From: Angelakisella sp.
GTDB lineage: Bacteria; Bacillota; Clostridia; Oscillospirales; Ruminococcaceae
Assembly: GCA_020025195.1 (NCBI GenBank)
Contig: JAHHSN010000003.1
Span: 1-64,000 of the forward strand
DNA length: 64,000 nucleotides
Direction: 5' to 3'
In this document: positions 32,717 through 41,425 of the stretch, in pieces
Layout: each line of letters starts with the position of its first letter
How positions within the stretch are numbered: the stretch's first letter is position 1
Translations under genes and position numbers: made by a program
The notes under the pieces: model-generated
What the model was told of the DNA's origin: nothing
Databases searched by the model: none
The model's input: the letters and a program-made list of their open reading frames with translations, nothing else

Positions 32717-32757
32717 AAAAAGTCCCTTTTCCTATTTATATAGGGGAAGGGGCTTTT
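32717..32757 (+). terminator. Terminator of the liv operon
   Basis: AAAAAGTCCCTTTTCC pairs with GGGGAAGGGGCTTTT around an A/T-rich loop. Confidence 0.75.
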
Positions 32758-32767
32758 CACCGCCCCC

Positions 32768-32814
32768 AAAAAGGCTCCGCCTTCCCAAAGATTTTAAGGG
32801 GAGACGGAGTCTTT
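32768..32814 (-). terminator. Terminator of the minus-strand lipoprotein gene
   Basis: On the minus strand AGACTCCGTCTCCCC pairs with GGGAAGGCGGAGCCT and is followed by TTTTT. Confidence 0.75.
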
Positions 32815-32820
32815 CTTATT

Positions 32821-33345
32821 TTATAGTGCTTCCTCGCGCGTAAAGCTCCTCACCTCCACCCGGAGGGGCAGCTCCGCTGTTTCGAGGGAGAGCGGAGTCA
32901 TATCCTCCTCCCGGAAGGTGATGGTGTAGCTGAGCGGCAGACTTCTTGCCACCGCCGTGAGAATGCCGTCCTCCGCCGTCACCTCAAAGGAGCCTTCCCC
33001 GGAAAGGGCGTCCCGCAGAAGCGTCGGAAGCGATTCCCGCGGAAGCGGGCAGGCCGGCATGGCAAGCTCTATTCCCTCATAGGAGAGGGTCAGCTCCTCC
33101 CCTTTGGTCCGGAGAAGGAGCCCCTCCATCCCGGCGGGGCTTTGGAGGGTGAGGGTCATTTCCCCGTCCTTTTCCTTATCTAATAGAGCGCTCCCCTCCA
33201 CCGTGTCATAGGTAAAGCAAAGCTCCATCCGATAGCTGCCGCTCAGCGTCTCCCGGATCTTTTCCTCATAATTCTGGGGCTCCGGCGGCGCGCCGCACCC
33301 CGCAAGAACCAATGCCGCCAGAAGAAATGCCGCTGTTTTTTTCAT
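32821..33345 (-). CDS. Hypothetical lipoprotein
   Basis: This 174-residue protein has a lipoprotein signal (MKKTAAFLLAALVLAGC, lipidated Cys17). The mature part looks all-beta, with repeated strands (SYRMELCFTYDTVEGSALL, GEMTLTLQSPAGMEGLLL, GEELTLSYEGIEL), and resembles outer-surface 'LolA/DUF-type' lipid-binding folds only loosely. I assign no family. The ATG at 33345 fits the GGGGAGG site; an earlier ATG two codons upstream is too close to it. It lies downstream of acpS but is separated by a terminator. Confidence 0.75.
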   Translation of the reverse strand: MKKTAAFLLAALVLAGCGAPPEPQNYEEKIRETLSGSYRMELCFTYDTVEGSALLDKEKDGEMTLTLQSPAGMEGLLLRTKGEELTLSYEGIELAMPACPLPRESLPTLLRDALSGEGSFEVTAEDGILTAVARSLPLSYTITFREEDMTPLSLETAELPLRVEVRSFTREEAL

Positions 33346-33410
33346 GTTCATGCCTCCCCGCCTCTTATCTTTCTAACAGTTTATGTGGGGGATCCGGGGC
33401 AATATGAAAT

Positions 33411-33444
33411 CGAAGAAAAAAAGAAAACGCCCTCGGGGGCGTTT
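33411..33444 (-). terminator. Terminator of acpS
   Basis: On the minus strand AAACGCCC-CCGA-GGGCGTTT is followed by TTCTTTTTTTCTTC. Confidence 0.85.
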
Positions 33445-33452
33445 GGGGGACT

Positions 33453-33815
33453 TCAGGGCTTCAGCGCGGTCGCCATAGCGATCGCCATGCCGCCGTCGTG
33501 GGAGAGCGAAAGGGAGAGCTCCAGCCCCTCGGCCAGGCGGGCGGCCTCTCCGGTGAGGCGGTAATAGGGCGCGCCCCTCTCGTCGTGGAGCACCGAGACC
33601 TCCGAGAGGGCAAAGCCGGAAAGTCCCCGTCCGAGGAGCTTTCCGAAGGCTTCCTTCGCGGCAAAGTGCGCTGCCACCGTTTCGGGGGAATAGGAGCGCT
33701 CCTCAAAACAGCGTCTCTCCTCCGGGGAAAAGCAGCGTTCCAGAAAGCGGGGATTCTGGATGGAGCGCCGGATCCGGCCAACCTCGACGATATCCACACC
33801 GCAGCTCAGTTTCAT
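33453..33815 (-). CDS. acpS: Holo-[acyl-carrier-protein] synthase
   Basis: This 120-residue enzyme transfers 4'-phosphopantetheine from CoA to ACP. It has CGVDIVEVGRIRR with the Mg-binding Asp (residue 8), FAAKEAFGKLLG with the second metal ligand Glu, and the C-terminal LSLSHDGGMAIAM. Length is typical. AAGGAGG lies upstream of the ATG, and a promoter is directed toward it. It is monocistronic as far as the flanking terminator shows. Confidence 0.95.
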   Translation of the reverse strand: MKLSCGVDIVEVGRIRRSIQNPRFLERCFSPEERRCFEERSYSPETVAAHFAAKEAFGKLLGRGLSGFALSEVSVLHDERGAPYYRLTGEAARLAEGLELSLSLSHDGGMAIAMATALKP

Positions 33816-33858
33816 GGGGGTTCCTCCTTATCCTCTCGATGGGTTTCTTCTGTCTTAC

Positions 33859-33886
33859 ATTATATCCGGTTCTTTCCGAAATGCAA
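33859..33886 (-). promoter_or_regulatory. Promoter of acpS
   Basis: On the minus strand TTGCAT (33886-33881) and a perfect TATAAT (33864-33859) are spaced by 16 bases. Confidence 0.75.
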
Positions 33887-33962
33887 TAAAAGCCGTAGGG
33901 CGGCGCGTGGGAAGGGCGGCGAGGGAAAGGGACGCTCCTCCCCCAATGCCCCACCGCGGGAC

Positions 33963-33991
33963 TTGCAAAAAACGGCAGGGCATGATAAAAT
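33963..33991 (+). promoter_or_regulatory. Promoter of the pheST T-box transcript
   Basis: TTGCAA (33963-33968) and TAAAAT (33986-33991) are spaced by 17 bases; the T-box leader begins just downstream. Confidence 0.75.
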
Positions 33992-33997
33992 AATGAT

Positions 33998-34280
33998 GTT
34001 TTGATATCCTAAATGCAATGAACCGGAAAAGTAGCAGCTGCAAGGCGCCAAAGAGAGGTCCGACTAGGCTGGAAGCGGGCCGCGACCGCAGCTGGGAAGT
34101 TCTCCGGGGAGCAGTGCCGCTTAAAGAGATTCCCTCTCCGGTAGGCGGCAACGGCAGCCCTTTTCCGTTATCGGGGCAGAAAGTGTGCGCTTTTTCTCTC
34201 TTGGGGAGGAGCGCAAAGCCGGGTGGTACCACGGAGCCATATTCGCTTCGTCCCAGAGATGGGACGGGGCTTTTTTATTT
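33998..34280 (+). promoter_or_regulatory. Phenylalanine T-box riboswitch
   Basis: The leader contains the T-box bulge sequence GGGTGGTACCACGG (34221-34234) and a terminator GTCCCA-GAGA-TGGGAC with GGGGC and TTTTTT (34250-34276). In Stem I, CCGGA (34023-34027) pairs with TCCGG (34103-34107) and GCAGCTGC (34034-34041) pairs with GCAGCTG (34088-34094). The loop between these stems ends in GAAGTTC, so the specifier codon is UUC (34100-34102), for phenylalanine. Uncharged tRNA-Phe would favour the antiterminator and turn on pheST. This is a seen-in-sequence match to a well-known mechanism. Confidence 0.93.
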
Positions 34281-34335
34281 GCCCGAACCGCCGCCCCCAA
34301 AACCGCGACTTAATAATTTAGGGAGGTAACCCGAA

Positions 34336-35355
34336 ATGAAATCCGCACTCGAAGCCATCCGCGCCACGGCCGCCGCGGCGCTGGAGCAAGCCACCGATCT
34401 CAAAGCGCTGGAGGAGCTCCGCATCCGCTTCCTCGGCAAAAAGGGAGAGCTGACCGCCATTCTCAAGAGCATGGGCAAGCTTTCCGCGGAGGAGCGTCCC
34501 GCCATGGGCCAGCTCGCCAATGAGGTCCGCGCCTTTATTGAGGAGAAGCTCGCCCAGCGCGCCGCCGCCCTCAAGGAGGCGCTCGCCGAGGCCCAGCTCA
34601 AGGTGGAAACCCTCGACGTCACCATGCCCGGTAAGCCCGTTCGCCGGGGGCACCGTCATCCCCTCAATATCGTTCTGGACGAGGTCAAGGAGATCTTTTT
34701 GGGACTTGGCTTTGACGTCGTTTCCGGCCCTGAGGTGGAGCTCGACTACTATAACTTTGAAGCGCTCAACCTGCCCAAGGATCACCCCGCCCGCGATACG
34801 CAGGACACCTTCTATATCAGTGATAACGTTCTGCTGCGCACCCAGACCTCCCCGGTGCAGATCCGCACCATGGAGGAGAGAAAGCCCCCCATCCGCATCA
34901 TCGCGCCCGGCCGCGTTTACCGCTCCGACGCCATTGACGCCACCCACTCCCCCATCTTCCATCAGATCGAGGGTCTTGTGGTGGATGAGGGCATCACCAT
35001 GAGCGACCTCAAGGGCTGCCTGGAAACCATCATCAAGCGTCTTTACGGCGAGGATTCCGTGGTGCGGTTCCGTCCCCACCACTTCCCCTTCACCGAGCCC
35101 TCCGCCGAGGTGGATGTACAGTGCTTCGCCTGCAAGGGTAAGGGCTGCCGCATCTGCAAGGGCGAGGGCTGGATCGAGATCCTCGGCTGCGGCATGGTTC
35201 ACCCCAAGGTGCTGAAAAACTGCGGGCTTGACCCCGATCGTTACAGCGGTTTTGCCTTCGGCATCGGTCTGGAGCGTATCGTCATGCGCCGCTTTGCCAT
35301 TGATGATCTGCGCGCGTTCTATGAAAACGATACCCGTTTTCTGGAGCAGTTTTAA
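34336..35355 (+). CDS. pheS: Phenylalanyl-tRNA synthetase alpha subunit
   Basis: This 339-residue class II synthetase subunit has an N-terminal coiled-coil tRNA-binding arm (about residues 1-85). Motif 2 is in HSPIFHQIEGLVVDEG with RFRPHHFPFTEPS, and motif 3 is FAFGIGLERIVM. CFACKGKGCRICKGEG is a cysteine-rich segment found in many bacterial PheS. It works as a PheS2PheT2 tetramer with the next gene. GGGAGGTAACC precedes the ATG and the T-box controls its transcription. Confidence 0.95.
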   Translation: MKSALEAIRATAAAALEQATDLKALEELRIRFLGKKGELTAILKSMGKLSAEERPAMGQLANEVRAFIEEKLAQRAAALKEALAEAQLKVETLDVTMPGKPVRRGHRHPLNIVLDEVKEIFLGLGFDVVSGPEVELDYYNFEALNLPKDHPARDTQDTFYISDNVLLRTQTSPVQIRTMEERKPPIRIIAPGRVYRSDAIDATHSPIFHQIEGLVVDEGITMSDLKGCLETIIKRLYGEDSVVRFRPHHFPFTEPSAEVDVQCFACKGKGCRICKGEGWIEILGCGMVHPKVLKNCGLDPDRYSGFAFGIGLERIVMRRFAIDDLRAFYENDTRFLEQF

Positions 35356-35373
35356 GGGAGGAGGAACCGAATT

Positions 35374-37755
35374 ATGAATCTTTCGATGAGATGGCTCAAG
35401 GATTATGTGCCGCTTGATAATACCCTCGGGATGCGTGACTACTGTGAAGCGCTGACCATGTCCGGCTCCAAGGTAGAAGGCTACGAAAAGGAGGGCGCGG
35501 AGCTTTCCCGCGTCGTGGTCGGCTGCGTCCGGGCGATGGAGCGTCACCCCGACAGTGACCATATGTGGATCACGCAGGTGGATGTGGGCGAAGAGGCCCC
35601 CCTCCAGATCGTGACCGGCGCCCAGAATGTAAAGGTCGGCGACCTTGTTCCCGTGGCGCTCCCGCACTCCACCCTCGCGGGCGGCGTGACCATTGAGCCC
35701 GGCAAGCTCCGCGGCGTGGAAAGCTGCGGTATGCTCTGCTCCCTTAAAGAGCTGGGGCTCACCGCGCATGACTTCCCCTATGCCATTGAGGACGGCATCT
35801 TTATCCTTAAGGAGGACTGCAAGCCCGGCGATGATCTCCATGACGCCATCGGGCTTAACGATACCACCGTGGAGTTCGAAATCACCTCCAACCGTCCCGA
35901 CTGCCTTTCTGTTCTGGGCCTGGCCCGTGAAACCGCCGCGACCTTCGGTCTTCCCTTCTCCGTTCCGGAGCCTCAGGTAAAGGGAGCGGGCGGCGACATC
36001 CATGAGCTTCTTTCCGCCGAGGTTCAGAACACCGAGCTCTGCTCCCGCTATATGGCGGCTGTTGTTCGGAACATCAAGGTGGAGCCCTCTCCCCGCTGGA
36101 TGCGGGAGCGTCTGCGCGCCTCCGGCGTCCGCCCCATCAATAACATCGTGGACATCACCAACTACGTCATGCTGGAATACGGCCAGCCGATGCACGCCTT
36201 TGACCTTAACAATGTGGAGAACCGTCACATTGTGGTGAGAAACGCGAAGGACGGCGAGACCATCACCACCCTCGATGACGCCGTCCGTCCCCTCTCCCCC
36301 GAGATGCTGGTCATCGCGGATGAGAACCGTCCCATCGCCGTGGCGGGCGTCATGGGCGGGGAGCTTTCCGGCATCCATGACGACACCAACACCATCGTCT
36401 TTGAATCCGCCTGCTTTAAGGGAAGCTCGGTCCGTATCACCGCGAAGAAGCTCGGCATGAGAACGGAATCCTCCGCCCGCTTTGAAAAGGGTCTCGACGC
36501 CCAAAACTGCGAGGGCGCCCTCCGGCGCGCGCTGGAGCTCGTGGAGCTCCTCGGCGCCGGCGAAGTGGTAAACGGTCTCATTGATATCGACCACTCCGAC
36601 AAAAAGCCGCATGAGATTCCTTTTGACGCCGACTGGATCAACCGCTTCCTCGGTATCAACATCCCCGCCGAGCAGATGGTGGAATACCTCGGACGGCTCG
36701 AGGTCAAGGTGGAGAACGGGCAGGTCATCGTGCCCTCCTTCCGCGCCGATCTGGAGCAGAACGCCGATATCGCCGAGGAGGTTGCCCGCCTCTACGGCTA
36801 CAACAACATCCCCACCACCGATCTTTCCGGCCGTGCCGTCGGCATCATCACCGAGCAGCAGGCCTTTGAGCGTGCCATCGATCGCTCCCTCATCGGCATG
36901 GGCTATGATGAGATCATCACCTATTCCTTCATGAGCCCCAAGATGTATGATAAGATCCGTCTACCGGAGGAGAGTCCTCTGCGGAAATCGGTCGTGATCC
37001 TGAACCCCCTCGGTGAGGATACCGGCATTATGCGTACCACCGCGCTCCCCTCCATGCTGGAGATCCTGAGCCGCAACTACAACAACCGCAACCCCGAGGC
37101 CTATCTCTATGAGCAGGCGGTGGAATACCTTCCCCGGGAGGGGGAGGAGCTGCCCCTGGAGCGCCCGGTGCTGATGATCGGCTGCTATGGCAAGGACGCG
37201 GACTTCTTCTCCCTCAAGGGAACGGTGGAGGCGCTCTTTGCGACGCTTAACCTCCCCCATGCGGACTATACCGCCGTCACCTCGAATCCCAGCTACCATC
37301 CCGGCCGCTACGCGGAGATCAGCATGAACGGCGAGACGGTCGGTTCCCTCGGTGAGGTGCATCCTGCCGTGGCGGAAAACTTCCAGCTCGGCGCCCGCGC
37401 CTATGTGGCCCGTCTCGATGTTTCCCGGCTCTTTGCGGTCCGTCTGCCGGAGGCGCGCTTTAAGGCGCTGCCCCGCTTCCCCGCCTCCTCCCGTGACCTC
37501 GCCGTCCTCTGCAACGAGGAGCTGCCGGTCGCCGTTCTCGAAAAGGAGATCCGTCAGGCGGTGGGAGACATTCTGGAGCGTCTGGACCTCTTTGACGTCT
37601 ACCGCGGCGAGCAGGTTCCCGCCGGCAAAAAGAGTGTCGCCTATTCCATGCTGCTGCGCGCCTCCGACCGCACCCTCACCGTGGAGGAGTGCGACCGGGC
37701 CATGGAGCGGGTTCTGGCGGCGCTGGAAAAGCAGGGCGTTTCCATCCGAAAATGA
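35374..37755 (+). CDS. pheT: Phenylalanyl-tRNA synthetase beta subunit
   Basis: This 793-residue subunit has, in order, an OB-fold tRNA-binding domain (about 40-150, MERHPDSDHMWITQVDVG), the B3/B4 editing domain (about 210-390), B5 (about 400-475), the catalytic-like core, and a C-terminal anticodon-binding ferredoxin-fold domain (about 700-793). Length is normal. AAGGGAGGAGG precedes the ATG, 18 bases after pheS. Confidence 0.95.
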   Translation: MNLSMRWLKDYVPLDNTLGMRDYCEALTMSGSKVEGYEKEGAELSRVVVGCVRAMERHPDSDHMWITQVDVGEEAPLQIVTGAQNVKVGDLVPVALPHSTLAGGVTIEPGKLRGVESCGMLCSLKELGLTAHDFPYAIEDGIFILKEDCKPGDDLHDAIGLNDTTVEFEITSNRPDCLSVLGLARETAATFGLPFSVPEPQVKGAGGDIHELLSAEVQNTELCSRYMAAVVRNIKVEPSPRWMRERLRASGVRPINNIVDITNYVMLEYGQPMHAFDLNNVENRHIVVRNAKDGETITTLDDAVRPLSPEMLVIADENRPIAVAGVMGGELSGIHDDTNTIVFESACFKGSSVRITAKKLGMRTESSARFEKGLDAQNCEGALRRALELVELLGAGEVVNGLIDIDHSDKKPHEIPFDADWINRFLGINIPAEQMVEYLGRLEVKVENGQVIVPSFRADLEQNADIAEEVARLYGYNNIPTTDLSGRAVGIITEQQAFERAIDRSLIGMGYDEIITYSFMSPKMYDKIRLPEESPLRKSVVILNPLGEDTGIMRTTALPSMLEILSRNYNNRNPEAYLYEQAVEYLPREGEELPLERPVLMIGCYGKDADFFSLKGTVEALFATLNLPHADYTAVTSNPSYHPGRYAEISMNGETVGSLGEVHPAVAENFQLGARAYVARLDVSRLFAVRLPEARFKALPRFPASSRDLAVLCNEELPVAVLEKEIRQAVGDILERLDLFDVYRGEQVPAGKKSVAYSMLLRASDRTLTVEECDRAMERVLAALEKQGVSIRK

Positions 37756-37784
37756 GGAGCCGGACAGTTTCTTCGGGTTTTCTC

Positions 37785-37813
37785 TTGTAATCTCTCGCGC
37801 AATCGGTTAAAAT
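37785..37813 (+). promoter_or_regulatory. Promoter of ireB
   Basis: TTGTAA (37785-37790) and TAAAAT (37808-37813) are spaced by 17 bases. Confidence 0.75.
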
Positions 37814-37849
37814 ACTATTATAGAAATGCTTGAAAGGAGTGGAATCAAA

Positions 37850-38101
37850 ATGTCCAATGTGGATCCGACCATCTCTTTTTCCATCCGTGAGGATCGGGAA
37901 CGGGAGGTCAAAGAAACGCTGACATCGGTCTATGAGGCCCTCCTGGAAAAAGGCTACAACCCCATCAATCAGCTGGTGGGCTACATCCTCAGCGAGGACC
38001 CCACCTACATCACCACCCACAACAATGCGCGCGGTCTCATCCGCCACATTGACCGGGATGAACTGCTCCAGATCCTGGTGAGAAACTATCTGGAGGGCTG
38101 A
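37850..38101 (+). CDS. ireB: IreB-family regulatory phosphoprotein (UPF0297)
   Basis: This 83-residue protein matches the IreB/YrzL family, with YNPINQLVGYILSEDPTYI and HNNARGLIRHIDRDELL. In Enterococcus IreB is phosphorylated by the Ser/Thr kinase IreK and lowers cephalosporin resistance; here only the family membership is visible. The ATG at 37850 follows AAAGGAGTGG. The usual neighbour ruvX is absent; the following gene is a hypothetical one after a weak hairpin. Confidence 0.92.
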   Translation: MSNVDPTISFSIREDREREVKETLTSVYEALLEKGYNPINQLVGYILSEDPTYITTHNNARGLIRHIDRDELLQILVRNYLEG

Positions 38102-38115
38102 TAAATTGCTTTTCG

Positions 38116-38145
38116 TTAGGGGGACGGCTCTGGTCGTCCCTCTAA
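38116..38145 (+). terminator. Weak terminator-like hairpin after ireB
   Basis: TTAGGGGGACG and CGTCCCTCTAA pair around GCTCTGGT, followed by only TTTC, so read-through into the next gene is likely. Confidence 0.45.
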
Positions 38146-38178
38146 TTTCACTAAACTTAGAAACGGAGGACTTATCGC

Positions 38179-38460
38179 ATGGCAAATGAAATGCTGCAAT
38201 ATAAGGGCAAGCCGCTGGTCAGAAGCGGAAAGACACTTTATTACGGTGATCCCGCTGAGGAATATGTGGCAATGCTGCAGATCCTCTCCCAGAAGGATGA
38301 CGACTTAAAATCCGCCGACCGCATTCTGGTGCAGATTCTCTCCACCAATGAGAGCCTGAATCCCCTGGAACGCATCATCAAAAAGACCGAAAAAGCCAGT
38401 CTTTTTGATGCGATTAACATCGCGTCCATCTGGCTGGAGCGTTCCCTCTCCCAGAACTAA
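38179..38460 (+). CDS. Conserved-looking hypothetical protein
   Basis: This 93-residue protein is charged and probably helical in its second half (NESLNPLERIIKKTEKASLFDAINIASIWLERSL). The first half has YKGKPLVRSGKTLYYGDPAEEYVAMLQIL, which looks like a small beta-hairpin plus helix. It has no signal, membrane span or catalytic motif I recognise. AACGGAGGAC precedes the ATG. It may be read with ireB. No function is offered. Confidence 0.75.
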   Translation: MANEMLQYKGKPLVRSGKTLYYGDPAEEYVAMLQILSQKDDDLKSADRILVQILSTNESLNPLERIIKKTEKASLFDAINIASIWLERSLSQN

Positions 38461-38477
38461 AAGCAATATAAAAAAAG

Positions 38478-38510
38478 AACCCCTGCGCTTTTAAGGCGTG
38501 GGGGTTTTTC
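38478..38510. terminator. Bidirectional terminator between the hypothetical gene and trmB
   Basis: AACCCCTGCGC and GGCGTGGGGGTT pair around TTTTAA; TTTTTC follows on the plus strand and TTCTTTTTTT on the minus strand. Confidence 0.8.
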
Positions 38511-38524
38511 TGTCTTATGAGGAC

Positions 38525-39199
38525 TCATTCGGCTTCATCCCAAATGGGGTGCGCAATGAGAAACTTGATGGGGATACCCTCCGCGCTGAACATTTCCTCA
38601 TGCTCGGTGCGGGGGAGCTCCACCGGGGCGCCCTCCCTGTGGAGGTCCCGGGTGAGATACTCCACCTCATAGCGGCTCTCCCGGAGGTACTCCAAGGTTG
38701 CCTCAAAAAGCGGGGTATCATCGGTCTTGAAGCAGAGCTTTCCCTCCTTTTTCAGGAGGGTGCGGTAGCGAAGGAGCTGCCGGGTATGGGTAAGGCGGTG
38801 CTTCTGGCTCCTTGCCTTGGGGCAGGGCGGGCAGAAGTTGATGTAGATGGTATCGAATCGGTCGTGCTCATCCATGATGAGGAAGATGCGCTCGATATCA
38901 ATGGAAGTCATAAGGAAATTATCAAGGGGGAGATTCCGCTCGGCATAGGCCTCCTCCACCTTGCGCTTGGCCAAAACCAGCATCTCGCTTTTTAAGTCAA
39001 GGGCGATAAAGTTCTTCTCCGGGTGGAGAGGCGCCAGCGCCGCGATAAAGCCGCCTTTGCCGCAGCCAAGTTCCAGTTCCATCGGCTGGGTGCGGGAGAA
39101 CGCCTCCCCCCATTTTCCGCGGAGCTTCTCCGGTTCGTCAATATAATAGTCCCACGCAGCAAGCTCCGGGCGGGCTTCCGGGTTATAGCGGATTCTCAT
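38525..39199 (-). CDS. trmB: tRNA (guanine46-N7)-methyltransferase
   Basis: This 224-residue SAM enzyme has ELELGCGKGGFIAALA (SAM loop), FIALDLKSEM and EGIPIKFL at the end. The usual catalytic 'F-x-D-P-W-P-K-K-R-H' segment appears as NFCPPCPKARSQKHRL, so the D-P-W is altered to P-P-C. The start at 39199 follows AAGGACG. It sits 34 bases behind the permease gene on the same strand and may be cotranscribed. Identity is good; the altered motif casts some doubt on activity. Confidence 0.85.
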   Translation of the reverse strand: MRIRYNPEARPELAAWDYYIDEPEKLRGKWGEAFSRTQPMELELGCGKGGFIAALAPLHPEKNFIALDLKSEMLVLAKRKVEEAYAERNLPLDNFLMTSIDIERIFLIMDEHDRFDTIYINFCPPCPKARSQKHRLTHTRQLLRYRTLLKKEGKLCFKTDDTPLFEATLEYLRESRYEVEYLTRDLHREGAPVELPRTEHEEMFSAEGIPIKFLIAHPIWDEAE

Positions 39200-39233
39200 A
39201 GCGTTACGTCCTTTTTCTTTAGAATGAGTGGGC

Positions 39234-40958
39234 TTATACGCCCATCTTGTCGCCGGAGATGCGCCGCACAAGGGCGTTTACCAGCACCACGGTAATAATC
39301 AGTACCATGGCAAGCGAAGCGGTCAGGAGAATTTTTCCCTCCTCCTGCGAGGAGAACACCACCGTGCCGATGGTCTCATGCCCCGCGCTCCAAAGAAGGG
39401 AGGAGAGACTGAGCTCCGAGAGGGTAGGCGCTGCCACCAGAAAGAAGGAGCTGTACAGGCTCGGTCTAAGGATGGGGAGCATGATGCGTCGAAAGGTGGT
39501 GAGATGCGAAGCGCCCGAGATGCGGGAGGCCTCCTCCAGAGAGGGGTCCACCTGACTGATGGCGCCACTGATGTTATTATAGCCGAGATTTAAGAAGCGG
39601 GCGACATAGGCGATGAGCAGGATGGTGAGCGTGCCGTAAAGCCGCACCCCGCAGATGGGCTCCTTAAAGGCAAGGATAAGCCCCAGAGCAATGACCACGC
39701 CGGGAATGGAATATGGAACCGTCACCATAAATTGGGTGAGGCGTACCCCGCCCAACCGCCGCCGGGCGCCGCGGATGACCACATAAGCGACCGAAAGCCC
39801 GACCACCGTGATGATGAGAGCCGAGGTGACCGCGAGAAACACGCTGTTTCCAAAGGCACGCCTGATGTTGCGGATGGTGGAAAGCCTCCCGAAATTATCA
39901 AGAGTGATGTTCCCTTTCCCAAAGGGAAGCCCGTAAACCCGGGTGAGGGAGGTCACCAGCGTGGCTGCGATGGGCGACAGGGTGGAAACCGAAAAGACCA
40001 GAATCACCACGAGGAGCAGCGGGATTTTGGAGCGGCGAAGCCGTGTGACGCCGCTGGCGGTACTCTTGCCGGAGACGACCACATATTTGTTGCCGGCGAC
40101 CACTTTATTATAAATCGCAAGGCCCGCGACCCCCAACAGACACATGAGGATGGAAAATGCCGCGGCAAGCTCCAAGGAATTGGAAAGGTCGGTCCGCCCG
40201 ACGAGATAATAGATCTGGGTACTCATGAGGCGGATCTGGTTGGGAGCGCCCAACACCGCCGGAACGCCGAAATCCGCAAGACAAAAGAGGAACACCATCA
40301 GCATGGAGCCGATGATGGAGGGGGTGAGGAGCGGAAGGGTCACATCCCGGAGCGTGCGCCAGGTGGAGGCCCCGGAGACCCGGGCCGCCTCCTCCACCGA
40401 GGAACTGATCTGCCGCATAGCAGGCAGCACCACCACATAGGGGACGGCAAAGCGGTACATGGTCATCACAAAGATCATTCCGCCGGTGCTGTACAGATTG
40501 ATGAGGGGGCTTTCGGCGCCGGTCAGGCGCATGAGGAGTTCATTGAAGAAGCCGACCGGCCCCAGAAGGAAGGTCCACGCGATGGCGCCCACAAAGGGCG
40601 GGATGAGATACGGGATGGCAAGGAGCGACTTCCAGATCTTTTTCCCGGGGAGATCGGTCCGGGTCACCACCCACGCGAGGAACACGCCGAGCGCCGTGGA
40701 AAGGAGGGTCGTCGGGACGACCACCAGAAGGGTGTTTTTGACGCTCTGGAGGGTACCGGTGTCGGAAAGGATCTGGAGGTAGTTCCTAAGGCTGAAGCCG
40801 TCCTCGGTCTTAAAGCTGGTGATGGCAAGGCGCAGGAAGGGATAGAGGACGATGAGCACCAGTGCCGCGACCATCAGCCACCAGAGAAAGGTGGGCGCCA
40901 CACCGCGAAGCCGGTGTCTGGCCGGGGTCATTTCCCGGCGGGGATTTGGCAGCTTCAT
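39234..40958 (-). CDS. Ferric iron/phosphonate-type ABC permease, two fused permease halves
   Basis: This 574-residue membrane protein contains two MetI-type permease domains in one chain (about 12 membrane spans). Each has an EAA loop for contact with the ATPase: EEAARVSGASTWRTLRDVTLP and EEASRISGASHLTTFRRIMLP. The layout matches FbpB/PotBC-type importers of ferric iron, 2-aminoethylphosphonate or similar ligands. The ATG at 40958 follows AAAGGAGG. The receptor and a small membrane protein lie upstream, but no ATPase gene is present in this cluster. Confidence 0.9.
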   Translation of the reverse strand: MKLPNPRREMTPARHRLRGVAPTFLWWLMVAALVLIVLYPFLRLAITSFKTEDGFSLRNYLQILSDTGTLQSVKNTLLVVVPTTLLSTALGVFLAWVVTRTDLPGKKIWKSLLAIPYLIPPFVGAIAWTFLLGPVGFFNELLMRLTGAESPLINLYSTGGMIFVMTMYRFAVPYVVVLPAMRQISSSVEEAARVSGASTWRTLRDVTLPLLTPSIIGSMLMVFLFCLADFGVPAVLGAPNQIRLMSTQIYYLVGRTDLSNSLELAAAFSILMCLLGVAGLAIYNKVVAGNKYVVVSGKSTASGVTRLRRSKIPLLLVVILVFSVSTLSPIAATLVTSLTRVYGLPFGKGNITLDNFGRLSTIRNIRRAFGNSVFLAVTSALIITVVGLSVAYVVIRGARRRLGGVRLTQFMVTVPYSIPGVVIALGLILAFKEPICGVRLYGTLTILLIAYVARFLNLGYNNISGAISQVDPSLEEASRISGASHLTTFRRIMLPILRPSLYSSFFLVAAPTLSELSLSSLLWSAGHETIGTVVFSSQEEGKILLTASLAMVLIITVVLVNALVRRISGDKMGV

Positions 40959-41059
40959 GCTCTTTCCTCCTTTCTCTTTCACTCTTAAACAGCGGAAAAG
41001 GCGGGACGACTTTTAGGAAAAGCCATCCTGCCTTCGCTGCCTTTCGGCAGGTCCTGATA

Positions 41060-41425
41060 TTATGTTCTGCGGTAATCATAGGTGTCCTGGGTGACATCCA
41101 GCGTGATGCCGCCTATTTTCACCGTTTGTTCATCGAGCCACTCGAGCTCCGCCGTCTCACGGTCCGCCTGCCAATAGAAATTGCGTTCCTCCCCGGTATG
41201 GTTGTTCCGGACGACGCCGAGAACCGCATAGCCGGTGGTCGCGCCGCCGCTGTTCCGGTAGACGCTGACGGTATAGCCGCCCTCCGGCGAGGTGGAGCTT
41301 AGGATCAGCTCCTGCCCGGAGAGCCTGCCGATGCTGTAAAACGCCCAGTAAATGAGCAGTCCGACCAGTACCAGCGCCAAAAGACCGATCAGCAGGAACT
41401 TAACAGGCTTTTTCGCAGAGATCAC
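41060..41425 (-). CDS. DUF5412-like membrane-anchored protein
   Basis: This 121-residue protein has one N-terminal membrane span (about residues 9-31) and an extracellular beta-rich domain. STSPEGGYTVSVYRNSGGATTGYA and VKIGGITLDVTQDTYDYR resemble the DUF5412 family. It begins at a GTG overlapping the stop codon of the receptor gene, so translation is coupled. No clear ribosome site is visible. A role as an accessory to the importer is possible but unproven. Confidence 0.7.
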   Translation of the reverse strand: MISAKKPVKFLLIGLLALVLVGLLIYWAFYSIGRLSGQELILSSTSPEGGYTVSVYRNSGGATTGYAVLGVVRNNHTGEERNFYWQADRETAELEWLDEQTVKIGGITLDVTQDTYDYRRT

